Source: Alphaproteobacteria bacterium (lineage in GTDB: Bacteria > Pseudomonadota > Alphaproteobacteria > Micavibrionales > Micavibrionaceae). From it: 64,000 bases of DNA. The stretch lies in contig JAJFGW010000048.1 in NCBI GenBank assembly GCA_021775915.1, positions 1 to 64,000 of the forward strand, in the 5' to 3' direction. The notes beneath the pieces were generated by a model, which was not told the origin of the DNA, did no database searches, and worked only from the letters and a program-made list of their open reading frames with translations. Both the position numbers and the translations under genes were made by a program. Shown here one piece after another: positions 43,709 through 52,900 of this stretch. Within the stretch, counting starts at the first letter, position 1, and each line of letters begins with the position of its first letter.

Positions 43709-46700
43709 TGGCTGAACCAGCTTTTGCAGAAGATAAATCCCGCGACCTTGACCCCAATGTGCGCCAGCGCCGCGCCGCCGACCCTTTAAAATCCGTTTGT
43801 GTTGGCGCTTCTGCCGGAACGGGCAAAACCAAAGTTCTCACAGACCGGGTTTTAAGATTACTGCTCCCCGGACAAAACGGGCAGCCGGGAACAAAGCCCG
43901 GACGCATTTTATGTCTTACTTTTACCAAGGCCGGGGCCAGCGAGATGCTGCAACGGATTAATAAAATTCTAGGGAAGTGGGCTGTCCTGTCCGATGCCGC
44001 ACTTGAAGAAGATTTACAAAAACTAACAGGAGCCGCGCCAACAAAAGAAGATATACAGGCCGCGCGGCAACTTTTTGCCAGCGTTGTTGATACGCCCGGC
44101 GGCCTGAAAATCATGACAATTCACTCGTTCTGCCAGTCCGTGCTCGGGCGCTTTCCGCTAGAAGCAGGACTGCCGCCGCAATTCAGCGTTATAGACGAAC
44201 CGGCAGCGCAAGAATTTCTGGCAAATGCCCGTGATCAAGTGCTTATCCAAGCCAGAAACACTCCGGATTCAGCGCTAGGAAACGCCATCCGCAATATCGC
44301 CACAGAGCAAAACGAAGAGCAGTTTGGAAAACTATTGCGCAGCCTATGCAGCGAAAGGCTCTACTTACAGACCAAAACGAACAAGCCCGATATTCTGCAT
44401 GAAAAGTTATGTGCGTGTTTTGATATTACGCCCGAAGATACAGTGAAGAGCTTTACATATAAAACTTGTGAGGAAAGTAACTTTGACAAAGCCGGGCTAT
44501 ACCGTGCCTGCGGCACTCTGGCAGAGGGCGGCAAAACCGATCAGGAACGCGGCCTCAATATACAGCCCTGGCTTGAGGCCACAACTTCAAACCGTGCCGC
44601 GCAAATCATAGAATATCAAAGTCAGTTTCTCACCAAAAAGAACGAAATAAAGAAAACTCTCGTTAGCAAAAAAATTGCCAGTGCCCACCCCGACATAGAA
44701 GCCGTGCTTGTTACAGAAGCAGAAAGACTGCTAGCGCTACAGGACAAACTTAAAGCTGTTAAATGTGCCGGGCTGACTCGTGATTTAATGCTATTTGGGC
44801 AAGAAATTATAAAGAAATATCAAAAACTTAAAGATAAAAGTGGCCAACTTGATTATGATGATCTGATCCTCAAAACACTGGCGCTTCTTGAGCATTCTGA
44901 TATGGCGCAATGGGTCTTATACAAGCTTGACAGTGGGCTTGACCATATTCTGATTGACGAGGCACAGGACACCAATCCGGAACAATGGCAAATTATCCAA
45001 AAACTATGCGAAGATTTTTTCAGCGGGCAAGGCGCAAAAGATAATATTACCCGTACTATTTTTACCGTTGGTGATGAAAAACAATCAATTTACAGCTTTC
45101 AGCGTGCCGCGCCGCGCGAATTTGAAAAAATGCGGCAATATTTTGCCGATAAGGCCGGAGCGCAGGAAGAAAAGCTGGTGATTTCCTTCCGCTCGACTAA
45201 AAGTGTTTTAGAGCTTGTCGATGAAGTCTTTGCACCGCCGGAACTCCGGCAAGGGCTAGGCAAAGACGATTTAGAGCATCATAGCTTCCGCCGCGGACAA
45301 GCCGGACTTGTTGAGCTGTGGCCGTTAATCTCTCCTGATGAAATGCCGGAGGAAGAACCATGGGCTCCGCCGGTCAATATTATCAAGGCCGCCTCTGGCC
45401 AAGCCAAACTAGCCGATCATATTGGCGAAACCATAAAAGACTGGCTGGACAAGGGCGAAGAGCTCGAATCATTGGGCCGCGCCATCATGCCCGGCGATAT
45501 TATGATTTTAGTACGTACACGTACGGCCTTTGTCGGCCAGCTCGTGCGCGCCTTAAAAACGCGCAATATACCGGTCAGCGGTGTCGACCGCATGGTACTC
45601 GGCGAACAAATCGCCGTTATGGACTTGCTCGCCTTAGCGCAATTTGCCCTGTTGCCCGATGATGATTTAAGCCTCGCCTGCGCTCTAAAATCACCCTTAA
45701 TCGGGCTTGATGAAGATCAGCTTTATGATCTGGCAATAGATCGTAATGCTACGCTTTGGGAGGTTTTAAAGAAATCAGATCACAAAGATATCGTGCACTG
45801 GCTAAAAAATCTTATTACTCATGCAAAAGCAGACCACCCTTATGAATTTTTTAGCCGGATACTACAAACTCCCTGTCCGGCAGATACCACGAGTGGTTTG
45901 CGCGGCACCCTTCACAGGCTAGGCAATGACGCCCTTGATCCGCTAAATGAGTTTCTCAACGCCGCGCTTTCCTATGAGCGTGACAATATTCCTGCCCTGC
46001 AGGGCTTTTTAGTCTGGCAAAATCAAGGCGACATTACCATCAAACGCGAACTGGAAGAAGCCGGGCAAGCTGTACGCATCATGACAATTCATGGCGCAAA
46101 AGGCTTGCAAGCGCCCGTTGTGATCCTCCCCGACACAACACGTACATCCTCCGCCAAAAAAATTGATAGTCTTTTATGGCCCGACAAAACCGAGCTTGAA
46201 GTGCCGCTTTGGTCACCGCGCAGTAAAGATTTTCCGGCGCTGTACCAACAGGCACGGGCGCGGCTGGAGGATTATCTGGAAGAAGAATACAAGCGGCTGC
46301 TCTATGTCGCTTTAACCCGCGCCGAAGACAGGCTTTATATTGGCGGTTACAAAGGCAAGAGGGAGCCGGTCGAAGAATGCTGGTACAATTACATCGCCAG
46401 AGCCTTTGAGCGCCTGCCGGATGTTCAGGAGGAAGCCGGCGTAAAGCGCTTCACCAACCCGCAAACAGCAAGTCCGGATCGTCCTGACGATACGCCGCAA
46501 AAAGATAAAAGCGCCAACATTGACCTGCCGGGCTGGCTTTTCAAAAAAGCTCCCTCAGAACCAAGCCCGCCGCAACCGCTGATCCCGTCAAGACCATTGG
46601 AACTGGAACCGGCTATACGCTCCCCCCTAGATAGCGCAAAAGATAGCCGCTTCCAGCGCGGCAACATAACGCATAAATTATTGCAGATACTGCCTGATCT

Positions 46701-47118
46701 GCCGCAAGAAGAGCGCCGCAAAGCCGCAGAGCATTTCACCGCCCAGCCGGGGCATAAACTGTCCGGCGCGCTGCAGCAGGACATTACCAATGAGACAATG
46801 ACGATTTTAGAGAATCCTGATTATGAGCCTTTATTCGGCCCTGGCTCTATGGCTGAAGTTCCCATTACAGGCCTAATGAAAGGCCGACTGATTAGCGCCC
46901 AACTTGACCGCATATTGATTACAGAGGAAGAAATTATGGTGGTGGATTACAAAACAAACCGCCCGCCGCCGGAAAATGAGAGAGACATACCAGAAATTTA
47001 TCGCGCGCAAATGAAGTCTTACCGCGATATTGTCGCCACCATATATCCGGGCAAAGCCATAAAGTGTTTTCTGCTTTGGACTGACGGGCCAGTGCTTATG
47101 CCTCTTGAAAATATTTGA
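43708..47118 (+). CDS. addA: AddA helicase-nuclease subunit
   Basis: The 1136-residue UvrD-type helicase-nuclease has Walker A GASAGTGKTKV (residues 33-43), the DDLILKTL and LIDEAQDTNPEQW (Walker B) motifs, GDEKQSIYSFQRA, the VRIMTIHGAKGLQAP segment (motif V), RLLYVALTRAEDRLY (VI) and the RecB-type nuclease end VDYKTNRPP. It is coupled to addB. Typical for alphaproteobacteria, where AddAB replaces RecBCD. Confidence 0.97.
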   Translation: MAEPAFAEDKSRDLDPNVRQRRAADPLKSVCVGASAGTGKTKVLTDRVLRLLLPGQNGQPGTKPGRILCLTFTKAGASEMLQRINKILGKWAVLSDAALEEDLQKLTGAAPTKEDIQAARQLFASVVDTPGGLKIMTIHSFCQSVLGRFPLEAGLPPQFSVIDEPAAQEFLANARDQVLIQARNTPDSALGNAIRNIATEQNEEQFGKLLRSLCSERLYLQTKTNKPDILHEKLCACFDITPEDTVKSFTYKTCEESNFDKAGLYRACGTLAEGGKTDQERGLNIQPWLEATTSNRAAQIIEYQSQFLTKKNEIKKTLVSKKIASAHPDIEAVLVTEAERLLALQDKLKAVKCAGLTRDLMLFGQEIIKKYQKLKDKSGQLDYDDLILKTLALLEHSDMAQWVLYKLDSGLDHILIDEAQDTNPEQWQIIQKLCEDFFSGQGAKDNITRTIFTVGDEKQSIYSFQRAAPREFEKMRQYFADKAGAQEEKLVISFRSTKSVLELVDEVFAPPELRQGLGKDDLEHHSFRRGQAGLVELWPLISPDEMPEEEPWAPPVNIIKAASGQAKLADHIGETIKDWLDKGEELESLGRAIMPGDIMILVRTRTAFVGQLVRALKTRNIPVSGVDRMVLGEQIAVMDLLALAQFALLPDDDLSLACALKSPLIGLDEDQLYDLAIDRNATLWEVLKKSDHKDIVHWLKNLITHAKADHPYEFFSRILQTPCPADTTSGLRGTLHRLGNDALDPLNEFLNAALSYERDNIPALQGFLVWQNQGDITIKRELEEAGQAVRIMTIHGAKGLQAPVVILPDTTRTSSAKKIDSLLWPDKTELEVPLWSPRSKDFPALYQQARARLEDYLEEEYKRLLYVALTRAEDRLYIGGYKGKREPVEECWYNYIARAFERLPDVQEEAGVKRFTNPQTASPDRPDDTPQKDKSANIDLPGWLFKKAPSEPSPPQPLIPSRPLELEPAIRSPLDSAKDSRFQRGNITHKLLQILPDLPQEERRKAAEHFTAQPGHKLSGALQQDITNETMTILENPDYEPLFGPGSMAEVPITGLMKGRLISAQLDRILITEEEIMVVDYKTNRPPPENERDIPEIYRAQMKSYRDIVATIYPGKAIKCFLLWTDGPVLMPLENI

Positions 47119-47149
47119 TTTAGCTTGTGGACGGAAAAGACGGCGGAGC

Positions 47150-47178
47150 TTGACCTGCAGATCATCTGCCCCATACTT
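47150..47178 (+). promoter_or_regulatory. Candidate trxA promoter
   Basis: TTGACC (47150-47155), a 17-bp spacer and ATACTT (47173-47178). It lies after the addA stop, 36 bp before the trxA ATG. Confidence 0.5.
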
Positions 47179-47214
47179 AATACAAGGTTTGATAAAAGAA
47201 AAAGGGATAAATTA

Positions 47215-47532
47215 ATGACAGCCAATGTCAATGACAACGATTTTGAAGGTGAAGTTTTAAAAGCCGAAGGGCCGGTGATGGTCGATTTTTGGGCAGAATG
47301 GTGCGGCCCTTGTAAAGCCATGTCGCCGCTGGTTGATGAGCTTGCCGGTGAAATGGGTGAAAAGCTTAAAATCGTTAAGGTCAATATTGACGAAAGCCCG
47401 GAAGCCCCAACAAAATTTGGCGTACGCGGTATCCCGACATTCATGATCTTCAAGGGCGGCGAAGTTGTTGATACCCGCGTTGGCGGCATGTCAAAAAGCC
47501 AGCTTTCCGAATGGGTAGAATCGGTTCTTTAA
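47215..47532 (+). CDS. trxA: Thioredoxin
   Basis: Cytosolic disulfide reductase. The 105-residue protein has the WCGPC motif at 29-33 and the cis-Pro of GIPTFMIF. The ATG at 47215 after AAAAAGGGAT is chosen; the ORF extends upstream to 47125 but this adds a non-thioredoxin head. Its stop overlaps the convergent oxidoreductase by 4 bp. Confidence 0.97.
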   Translation: MTANVNDNDFEGEVLKAEGPVMVDFWAEWCGPCKAMSPLVDELAGEMGEKLKIVKVNIDESPEAPTKFGVRGIPTFMIFKGGEVVDTRVGGMSKSQLSEWVESVL

Positions 47533-48824
47533 GCCGCATTCTTCCGGTTCTTCCACTCTTTTAATTTATCAGCAAATTCCCAGCCATGATAAACGGTCTG
47601 TGCCACTAGTGGCCCTAGAGCGCCGCCCGTATAGGCAAAACCAAAAGGCTCGAAAAGCTTGTAACGGTCATCATTTTCAGCGATAGCAGACGCGATAGCT
47701 TCTCCGCCCACAGTCGTTGGCCCAAGGCCGTTACCGCCAAAATTGGTGCAATACCAGATATTATCCTTAAATTTCCCGATATGTGGCATTTGATGAACCG
47801 TATAGCCCATCAGACCAGACCAAGTCACTTCGGCTTTTACATCCTCTAACTGCGGATAAATATGTTTCATATCGCGCAACATAAGAGTTTCAAGGTCTTT
47901 CGGAGCCGCCCCCATTCCCACGCGACCACCCCATAAAATGCTGTTATCCGGCAAAATACGGTAATAATCATCGGCCCAGCGATTATCACGAATCGCATAA
48001 GGCACTCTAATGGCTGTCTCCAGCAATTCCTTTTCAATGGACTCTGTTTTAATGACATAGGTTCTGATCGGCAGACAGGATCGCTGCAAACGTTTTTCAA
48101 GTCCGTTGAAATAAGCCGAACCGCAAAAGACAACATGATTTGCTGTCACCGCGCCTTTTTCCGTTTTAACGATGACACCACTTTCGCTTTCTTTGATATC
48201 AATCGCCATCGAGTCTTCATGAATTTGCTCGCCCTTTTCCTGAATATTTCGGGCAATAGACCGTAAATAATTCAGAGGGTGCATATGAAAATTTTCGTGA
48301 TAAATCAGCCCATCAAAATAACGTTTTGACCCCAGATGATCCCTTATCTTTTCTCTGGGCAAAAACTCAATTTTTTCATCGAAAGTCGTAGCAAGATAAT
48401 CAACTTTGCGCTTTATGGCGTCGGCATCATCGTACCAGGAAGCAACGAGCTCGCCATCAACTGGATTACAGGGAATTTCAAAATCTTTAATACGCTTTTT
48501 AATCAGTCCCAGCGCATCCTTTGACAGGCGGTACATTTCCTGTGCCTGCGCAACGCCAACTTTTTTAACAATCTCAGGTTCGCCGGCAGCAAAACCGGCA
48601 AGCACAAAACCGCCATTGCGCCCCGAAGCACCCCAGCCAATACGCCGCCCTTCCAGCAGCACGACCTTTTTCCCGCGCTGAACAAGACCCAGCGCCGTAG
48701 CAAGACCAGCCAAGCCACCGCCAATCACACAGATTTCCGTGTCTATTTCATCCTGAAGAGAAGGGTAAATCGTTTCATCCGTAAGAGACCGCGCATAATA
48801 ACTATCAACGTAATCTGCAGACAC
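47529..48824 (-). CDS. FAD-dependent amino-acid/polyamine oxidase (DAO family)
   Basis: A 431-residue flavoprotein. The FAD loop IGGGLAGLATALGLV at residues 34-48 and the following VVLLEGRRIGWGASGRNGGFVLAGF are typical of the DadA/PuuB group, as is the late NFGGNGLGPTTVGGEAIA. Substrate cannot be read off; gamma-glutamylputrescine oxidase-like proteins are the closest match by memory. It is transcribed in the same direction as thrS-infC and starts 18 bp downstream of the infC stop, so it may be the last gene of that operon. Confidence 0.8.
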   Translation of the reverse strand: MSADYVDSYYARSLTDETIYPSLQDEIDTEICVIGGGLAGLATALGLVQRGKKVVLLEGRRIGWGASGRNGGFVLAGFAAGEPEIVKKVGVAQAQEMYRLSKDALGLIKKRIKDFEIPCNPVDGELVASWYDDADAIKRKVDYLATTFDEKIEFLPREKIRDHLGSKRYFDGLIYHENFHMHPLNYLRSIARNIQEKGEQIHEDSMAIDIKESESGVIVKTEKGAVTANHVVFCGSAYFNGLEKRLQRSCLPIRTYVIKTESIEKELLETAIRVPYAIRDNRWADDYYRILPDNSILWGGRVGMGAAPKDLETLMLRDMKHIYPQLEDVKAEVTWSGLMGYTVHQMPHIGKFKDNIWYCTNFGGNGLGPTTVGGEAIASAIAENDDRYKLFEPFGFAYTGGALGPLVAQTVYHGWEFADKLKEWKNRKNAA

Positions 48825-48842
48825 AAGCTCAATTCCTATAGC

Positions 48843-49379
48843 TTATTTCGTATTATCAGGCCCCATCACCATAATAATCTGGCGGCCTTCCATTTTAGGT
48901 TCCAGCTCTATTTTGCCAATATCTTCCAGTTCACCACGCATTCTTTGCAGTAAATCCCGGCCAATATTCTGGTGCGCCATTTCCCGGCCACGAAAACGCA
49001 TTGTGACCTTGACCTTGTTACCCTCTTCGAGAAACCGCCGGGCATTACGCATTTTTACATTGTAATCATGCTCTTCAATACCGGGACGAATTTTGACTTC
49101 CTTAACATCTACGGTCTTTTGCTTTTTACGCGCCTCGGCAGCCTTCTTTTGCTGCTCATATTTATATTTACCAAAATCGAGGATTTTACAAACAGGCGGA
49201 TCAGCATTCGGAGAAACTTCAACCAGATCCAGTCCGGCAGCCGCTGCTGCTTTCAACGCCTCATCAAGATCGACAACTCCTGCCATATTACCTTCGGCAT
49301 CGACTAAACGAACTTTTTCAACTGTTATGTTGTCATTTATACGCGGCCCTGCATTTTTACGGCCTCCGCGTTGCGGCAT
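48843..49379 (-). CDS. infC: Translation initiation factor IF-3 (start probably upstream)
   Basis: IF-3 binds the 30S subunit and checks initiation. The 178-residue form given here starts at the first ATG ([29 protein letters not shown]), and has the central linker and C-terminal domain ([17 protein letters not shown]). But a strong AAGGAGAG site lies 22 bp before that ATG, and the intervening codons are open in frame and include two AUC codons (49397 and 49394) at standard distance. E. coli infC starts with AUU for autoregulation, so the real start here is likely AUC, adding five or six residues. It lies downstream of thrS, a normal order. Confidence 0.93.
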   Translation of the reverse strand: MPQRGGRKNAGPRINDNITVEKVRLVDAEGNMAGVVDLDEALKAAAAAGLDLVEVSPNADPPVCKILDFGKYKYEQQKKAAEARKKQKTVDVKEVKIRPGIEEHDYNVKMRNARRFLEEGNKVKVTMRFRGREMAHQNIGRDLLQRMRGELEDIGKIELEPKMEGRQIIMVMGPDNTK

Positions 49380-49400
49380 AGGTGGTCTGGCGATGATAGT

Positions 49401-49408
49401 CTCTCCTT
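49401..49408 (-). promoter_or_regulatory. Ribosome binding site that implies an AUC start for infC
   Basis: AAGGAGAG, read on the minus strand. GGAG ends 5 bp before an in-frame AUC at 49397 and 8 bp before a second at 49394, but more than 20 bp before the first ATG at 49379. Confidence 0.65.
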
Positions 49409-49438
49409 ATCGTAGTTTACACAATTTACAGATTTTCA

Positions 49439-51418
49439 TTAATAAGGCGCTTTACAGCTTTGTGCAAGGGATTCTAACGCTTTTTCAAAGTCTACAACTT
49501 CCTGATCCCTACTACCCAAACGACGAATAGCCACAGTACCTTCCTCGGCCTCGCGATTCCCAACAACAAACATCACCGGCACCTTGGCTACAGAATGCTC
49601 ACGTACCTTATAATTGATCTTCTCATTACGGGTATCAAGCTCGACCCGCAGACCGGCATCAAACATTTTTTGATAAAGTTTTCGCGCGTATTCATCCGCA
49701 TCACCGGTAATCGTCGCAATCACGCACTGCACCGGCGCGAGCCATAAGGGCAACTTACCGCCATAACTTTCAATCATAATGCCTATAAAGCGCTCTAAGG
49801 TTCCCAAAATAGCGCGATGAAGCATAACGGGACGATGTTTACTCCCGTCTTCACCTATATAACTTGCGTCCAGCCGCTCAGGTAGCACAAAATCAAGCTG
49901 CAACGTCCCGCACTGCCACGTTCTGCCGATAGCGTCTTTGAGATGAAACTCTAATTTAGGGCCATAAAACGCGCCCTCATTTGGCAACTCTTCATACTCA
50001 AGCCCCGCCTGCTCCAGCGCATCGCGCAAACCTTTTTCAGCACGATCCCAGACCTCGTCCTCCCCGGCCCGTACATCTGGGCGCAAGGCGAGCTTTATTT
50101 CAACGCCTTCAAAACCGAGATCTTTATAAACATTATGCAATAGCTCACAAAACGCCACGCTTTCACTTGTAACCTGATCCTCGCGACAAAAAATATGCGC
50201 ATCATCTTGTGTCATTTGCCGTACGCGCATCAGACCATGTAACGCACCATGAGCCTCATTACGGTGACAGCAACCAAACTCAGCCATACGAATTGGCAAA
50301 TCACGGTAAGATGTAATGCCCTGCCTGAATATCTGCACATGCGCCGGACAATTCATTGGTTTCAGCGCCATTAAACGCGCCTTACCACTTAAAACCGGGC
50401 CGTCTTCTTCAGTATTCGGTACCTCATCAGGTACAACGAACATATTTTCACGGAACTTTCCCCAATGGCCTGATTTTTCCCAAAGCTTGTTATCAATCAG
50501 CATCGGCGTTTTAACTTCAGAATAACCCGCCCCGCGCAAACGGCGGCGAATATAGCCCTCCATCTCATTATAAATCACATAGCCTTTGGGGTGCCAGAAC
50601 ACGGAGCCTTGCGCTTCTTCCTGCATGTGAAAGAGATTCATCTCACGGCCCAGCTTGCGATGGTCGCGCTTTTCAGCCTCTTCCACCATTTCAAGATAAG
50701 CGGCCAGCTCTTTTTCATCGCGCCACGCCGTGCCGTATATACGGGTCAACATCGCTTTACTGGAATCACCGCGCCAATACGCCCCGGCCACTTTGGTTAA
50801 TTTAAAAGCATGGCCGATATGTTTGGTCGTCGGCATGTGCGGGCCGCGGCATAAATCCAGCCATTCGCCCTGGCGGTAAATGGAAATGTCCTCATCACCC
50901 GGCAAATCTTCGATAAGTTCGGCCTTAAAATCTTCGCCCTTATCCTTAAAATAGGCGATCGCCGTATTACGGTCCCAGACTTCACGAACAAAAGCATCGC
51001 CGCGATTAATAATATCATGCATACGCTTTTCGATGATTTCCAGATCATCGGTTGAAAAAGGCTCCTTACGACCAAAGTCATAGAAAAACCCGTTTTCAAT
51101 ATTAGGGCCAATTGTCACCTGCGTACCAGGGAACAGCTCCTGCACCGCCTGCGCCATCACATGAGCAGTATCATGGCGGATAAGCTCCAGCCCCTCATCA
51201 CCATCGCGCTTGATAAGGTTAACTGAGCTATCACCATTAATCGGACGGGATAAATCCCACAATTCATCGCCAACCTGCACGGCGACAGAGGCCTTGGCTA
51301 AGGATTTAGCAATAGATTCGGCGATCTCCAAACCGCTTACGCCTTTATCAAAGCTGCGCTCCGAACCGTCCGGGAAAATGACTGTAATTTGATCCATTTG
51401 TTTTTCAGCAATGCTCAC
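49439..51418 (-). CDS. thrS: Threonyl-tRNA synthetase
   Basis: Class II synthetase. The 659-residue protein has the TGS domain ([12 protein letters not shown]...), the editing domain with HxxxH ([12 protein letters not shown]), and the catalytic core with motif 2 and the zinc ligands ([27 protein letters not shown]) and motif 3 ([17 protein letters not shown]). The start is a GTG at 51418 with an AGAGG site 11 bp upstream. infC follows 42 bp downstream, or a little less if its start is AUC. Confidence 0.98.
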   Translation of the reverse strand: MSIAEKQMDQITVIFPDGSERSFDKGVSGLEIAESIAKSLAKASVAVQVGDELWDLSRPINGDSSVNLIKRDGDEGLELIRHDTAHVMAQAVQELFPGTQVTIGPNIENGFFYDFGRKEPFSTDDLEIIEKRMHDIINRGDAFVREVWDRNTAIAYFKDKGEDFKAELIEDLPGDEDISIYRQGEWLDLCRGPHMPTTKHIGHAFKLTKVAGAYWRGDSSKAMLTRIYGTAWRDEKELAAYLEMVEEAEKRDHRKLGREMNLFHMQEEAQGSVFWHPKGYVIYNEMEGYIRRRLRGAGYSEVKTPMLIDNKLWEKSGHWGKFRENMFVVPDEVPNTEEDGPVLSGKARLMALKPMNCPAHVQIFRQGITSYRDLPIRMAEFGCCHRNEAHGALHGLMRVRQMTQDDAHIFCREDQVTSESVAFCELLHNVYKDLGFEGVEIKLALRPDVRAGEDEVWDRAEKGLRDALEQAGLEYEELPNEGAFYGPKLEFHLKDAIGRTWQCGTLQLDFVLPERLDASYIGEDGSKHRPVMLHRAILGTLERFIGIMIESYGGKLPLWLAPVQCVIATITGDADEYARKLYQKMFDAGLRVELDTRNEKINYKVREHSVAKVPVMFVVGNREAEEGTVAIRRLGSRDQEVVDFEKALESLAQSCKAPY

Positions 51419-51456
51419 TTTTATAAAACCTCTTCATATCCATATAAAGCAGTTAC

Positions 51457-51482
51457 ATAAAAGCCGCAAATGCGCGGAAAAT
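51457..51482 (-). terminator. Weak terminator between the HlyD gene and thrS
   Basis: CCGC and GCGG form a short stem around a 6-nt loop (51464-51477) with CTTTTA after it on the minus strand. It ends the secretion-gene transcript only if the weak stem is enough. Confidence 0.35.
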
Positions 51483-51492
51483 CAATGTTTTT

Positions 51493-52899
51493 TTACCGCT
51501 CATTCAGAGCCCGGTCCAGCGTTTTAACGAGCGGTTTAAGGATATATTCCATGATTGTCTTTTCGCCAGTGAGAATATCAACACTGGCGACCATGCCCGG
51601 AATAATTTGAAGAACTTCGCCCTTTCGTTTCAGGGCAGTTTCTTCTGTACGTATACGTACGCGATAAAATGTTTCGCCCTGCTCATCGGTCAGCGTATCA
51701 GCAGAAATGTCAATCAACTCACCCTTAAGTCCTCCATAAATCGAAAAATCATAGGCGGTAATTTTTACAACAGCCGCTTGATCAGGATGCAAAAAAGCAA
51801 TATCGGCAGGACGAATGCGCGCCTCTATAATAAGCTGATCATCCTTGGGCACAATCTCGATAATATCTTCCCCCGGCTGCACAACACCACTAACCGTATT
51901 GATCAATATATCCTTGATCGTGCCATCCACCGGTGATTTTATCTCGGCGCGATCTTTCCTGTCAGAAAGACCGGAAAGCGTCTCTTTAACCGTATTCATT
52001 TCAATCATCGTCGCCGACAGCTCAGTCTGAGCCTGCGCCTTAGCCGCGCTTTTTAATTCATTGATCCGGGCCTTGGCCTCATCAACAGCCGATTGCGCCT
52101 GTACCAACGACGCCTGTACGCCATTCCGTTCAGTCTGACGCTCCTTAAGGCCACGCTCTAATTGCAGCAATTCAACTTTTGGTGCTGAGCCGCGCTCCAC
52201 GAGCGGCGCAATCATATCACGCTCTTCACGTGACATCCGCAGTACCTCATTCAAGTCAGACAACCGTGTTCTAAGTCCACTAACTTCCTGCTCACGTTGC
52301 ATTTGTTGCTGATCCAGAACCAGAGTCTGGCTCTGCATATTAACCGCATTTGCCTTAAAGGCCTCCAGCTCCTCCTTAACACTGTCCGGTACGCCCTTCA
52401 TAACTTCCCCGGAAAATTTTGGAGAGAGAGCCCCTTCGGCCTCAGCCTTAAGCCTCTCTATTTTAGCAAACAAACCAAGGTAACGCTTACGATTTGAACC
52501 AAGATCAGAAGAAGCCTGCACATCACGCAGACGCATCAAAACTTGCCCTGCATCAACCTGGTCACCCTCGCGCACCAAAAACTCCTCGACAATGCCGCCT
52601 TCCAGGCTTTGCAACACCTGTATTTCCGAAGACGGTATAATTTTACCATCACCGCGCGTCACCTCGTCCAATACGGCAAGGTTGGCCCAGACAATAAAGA
52701 TCACAAAAAAAGCTGTGATGGCCACCAGCATAACATGCCGAGAGAGTGGTAATTCTTCATCGGTGGTAAAGAACCTGTCAGCCCGCGCCTGCGCCGTCTG
52801 GTACTTTTCCTTAGCCCAGTCACCACGCACCTTGGCCCATTCCGAAGCATCATTTATGCTCGTAATATCTTCGTCTTTTTTTATTTTTTTTTCAGCCAT
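51493..52899 (-). CDS. HlyD-family periplasmic adaptor of type I secretion
   Basis: The 468-residue adaptor links the ABC exporter to TolC. A cytoplasmic head is followed by one membrane helix near residues 55-78, a long coiled coil (about 130-330, with heptads) and the lipoyl/beta-barrel region (GTIKDILINTVSGVVQPGEDIIEIVP). The preferred start is 52899 (MAEKKIKKDED); the ORF to 52986 reads into the ABC gene. It follows the exporter with one base between the stop and the ATG, after a GGAAG site. It is the last gene of the secretion unit. Confidence 0.95.
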   Translation of the reverse strand: MAEKKIKKDEDITSINDASEWAKVRGDWAKEKYQTAQARADRFFTTDEELPLSRHVMLVAITAFFVIFIVWANLAVLDEVTRGDGKIIPSSEIQVLQSLEGGIVEEFLVREGDQVDAGQVLMRLRDVQASSDLGSNRKRYLGLFAKIERLKAEAEGALSPKFSGEVMKGVPDSVKEELEAFKANAVNMQSQTLVLDQQQMQREQEVSGLRTRLSDLNEVLRMSREERDMIAPLVERGSAPKVELLQLERGLKERQTERNGVQASLVQAQSAVDEAKARINELKSAAKAQAQTELSATMIEMNTVKETLSGLSDRKDRAEIKSPVDGTIKDILINTVSGVVQPGEDIIEIVPKDDQLIIEARIRPADIAFLHPDQAAVVKITAYDFSIYGGLKGELIDISADTLTDEQGETFYRVRIRTEETALKRKGEVLQIIPGMVASVDILTGEKTIMEYILKPLVKTLDRALNER

Positions 52900-52900
52900 A

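Noticed and set aside
43557-44114. 185-codon ORF opposite the addB-addA junction
   Set aside because: Shadow frame; both add genes are complete.
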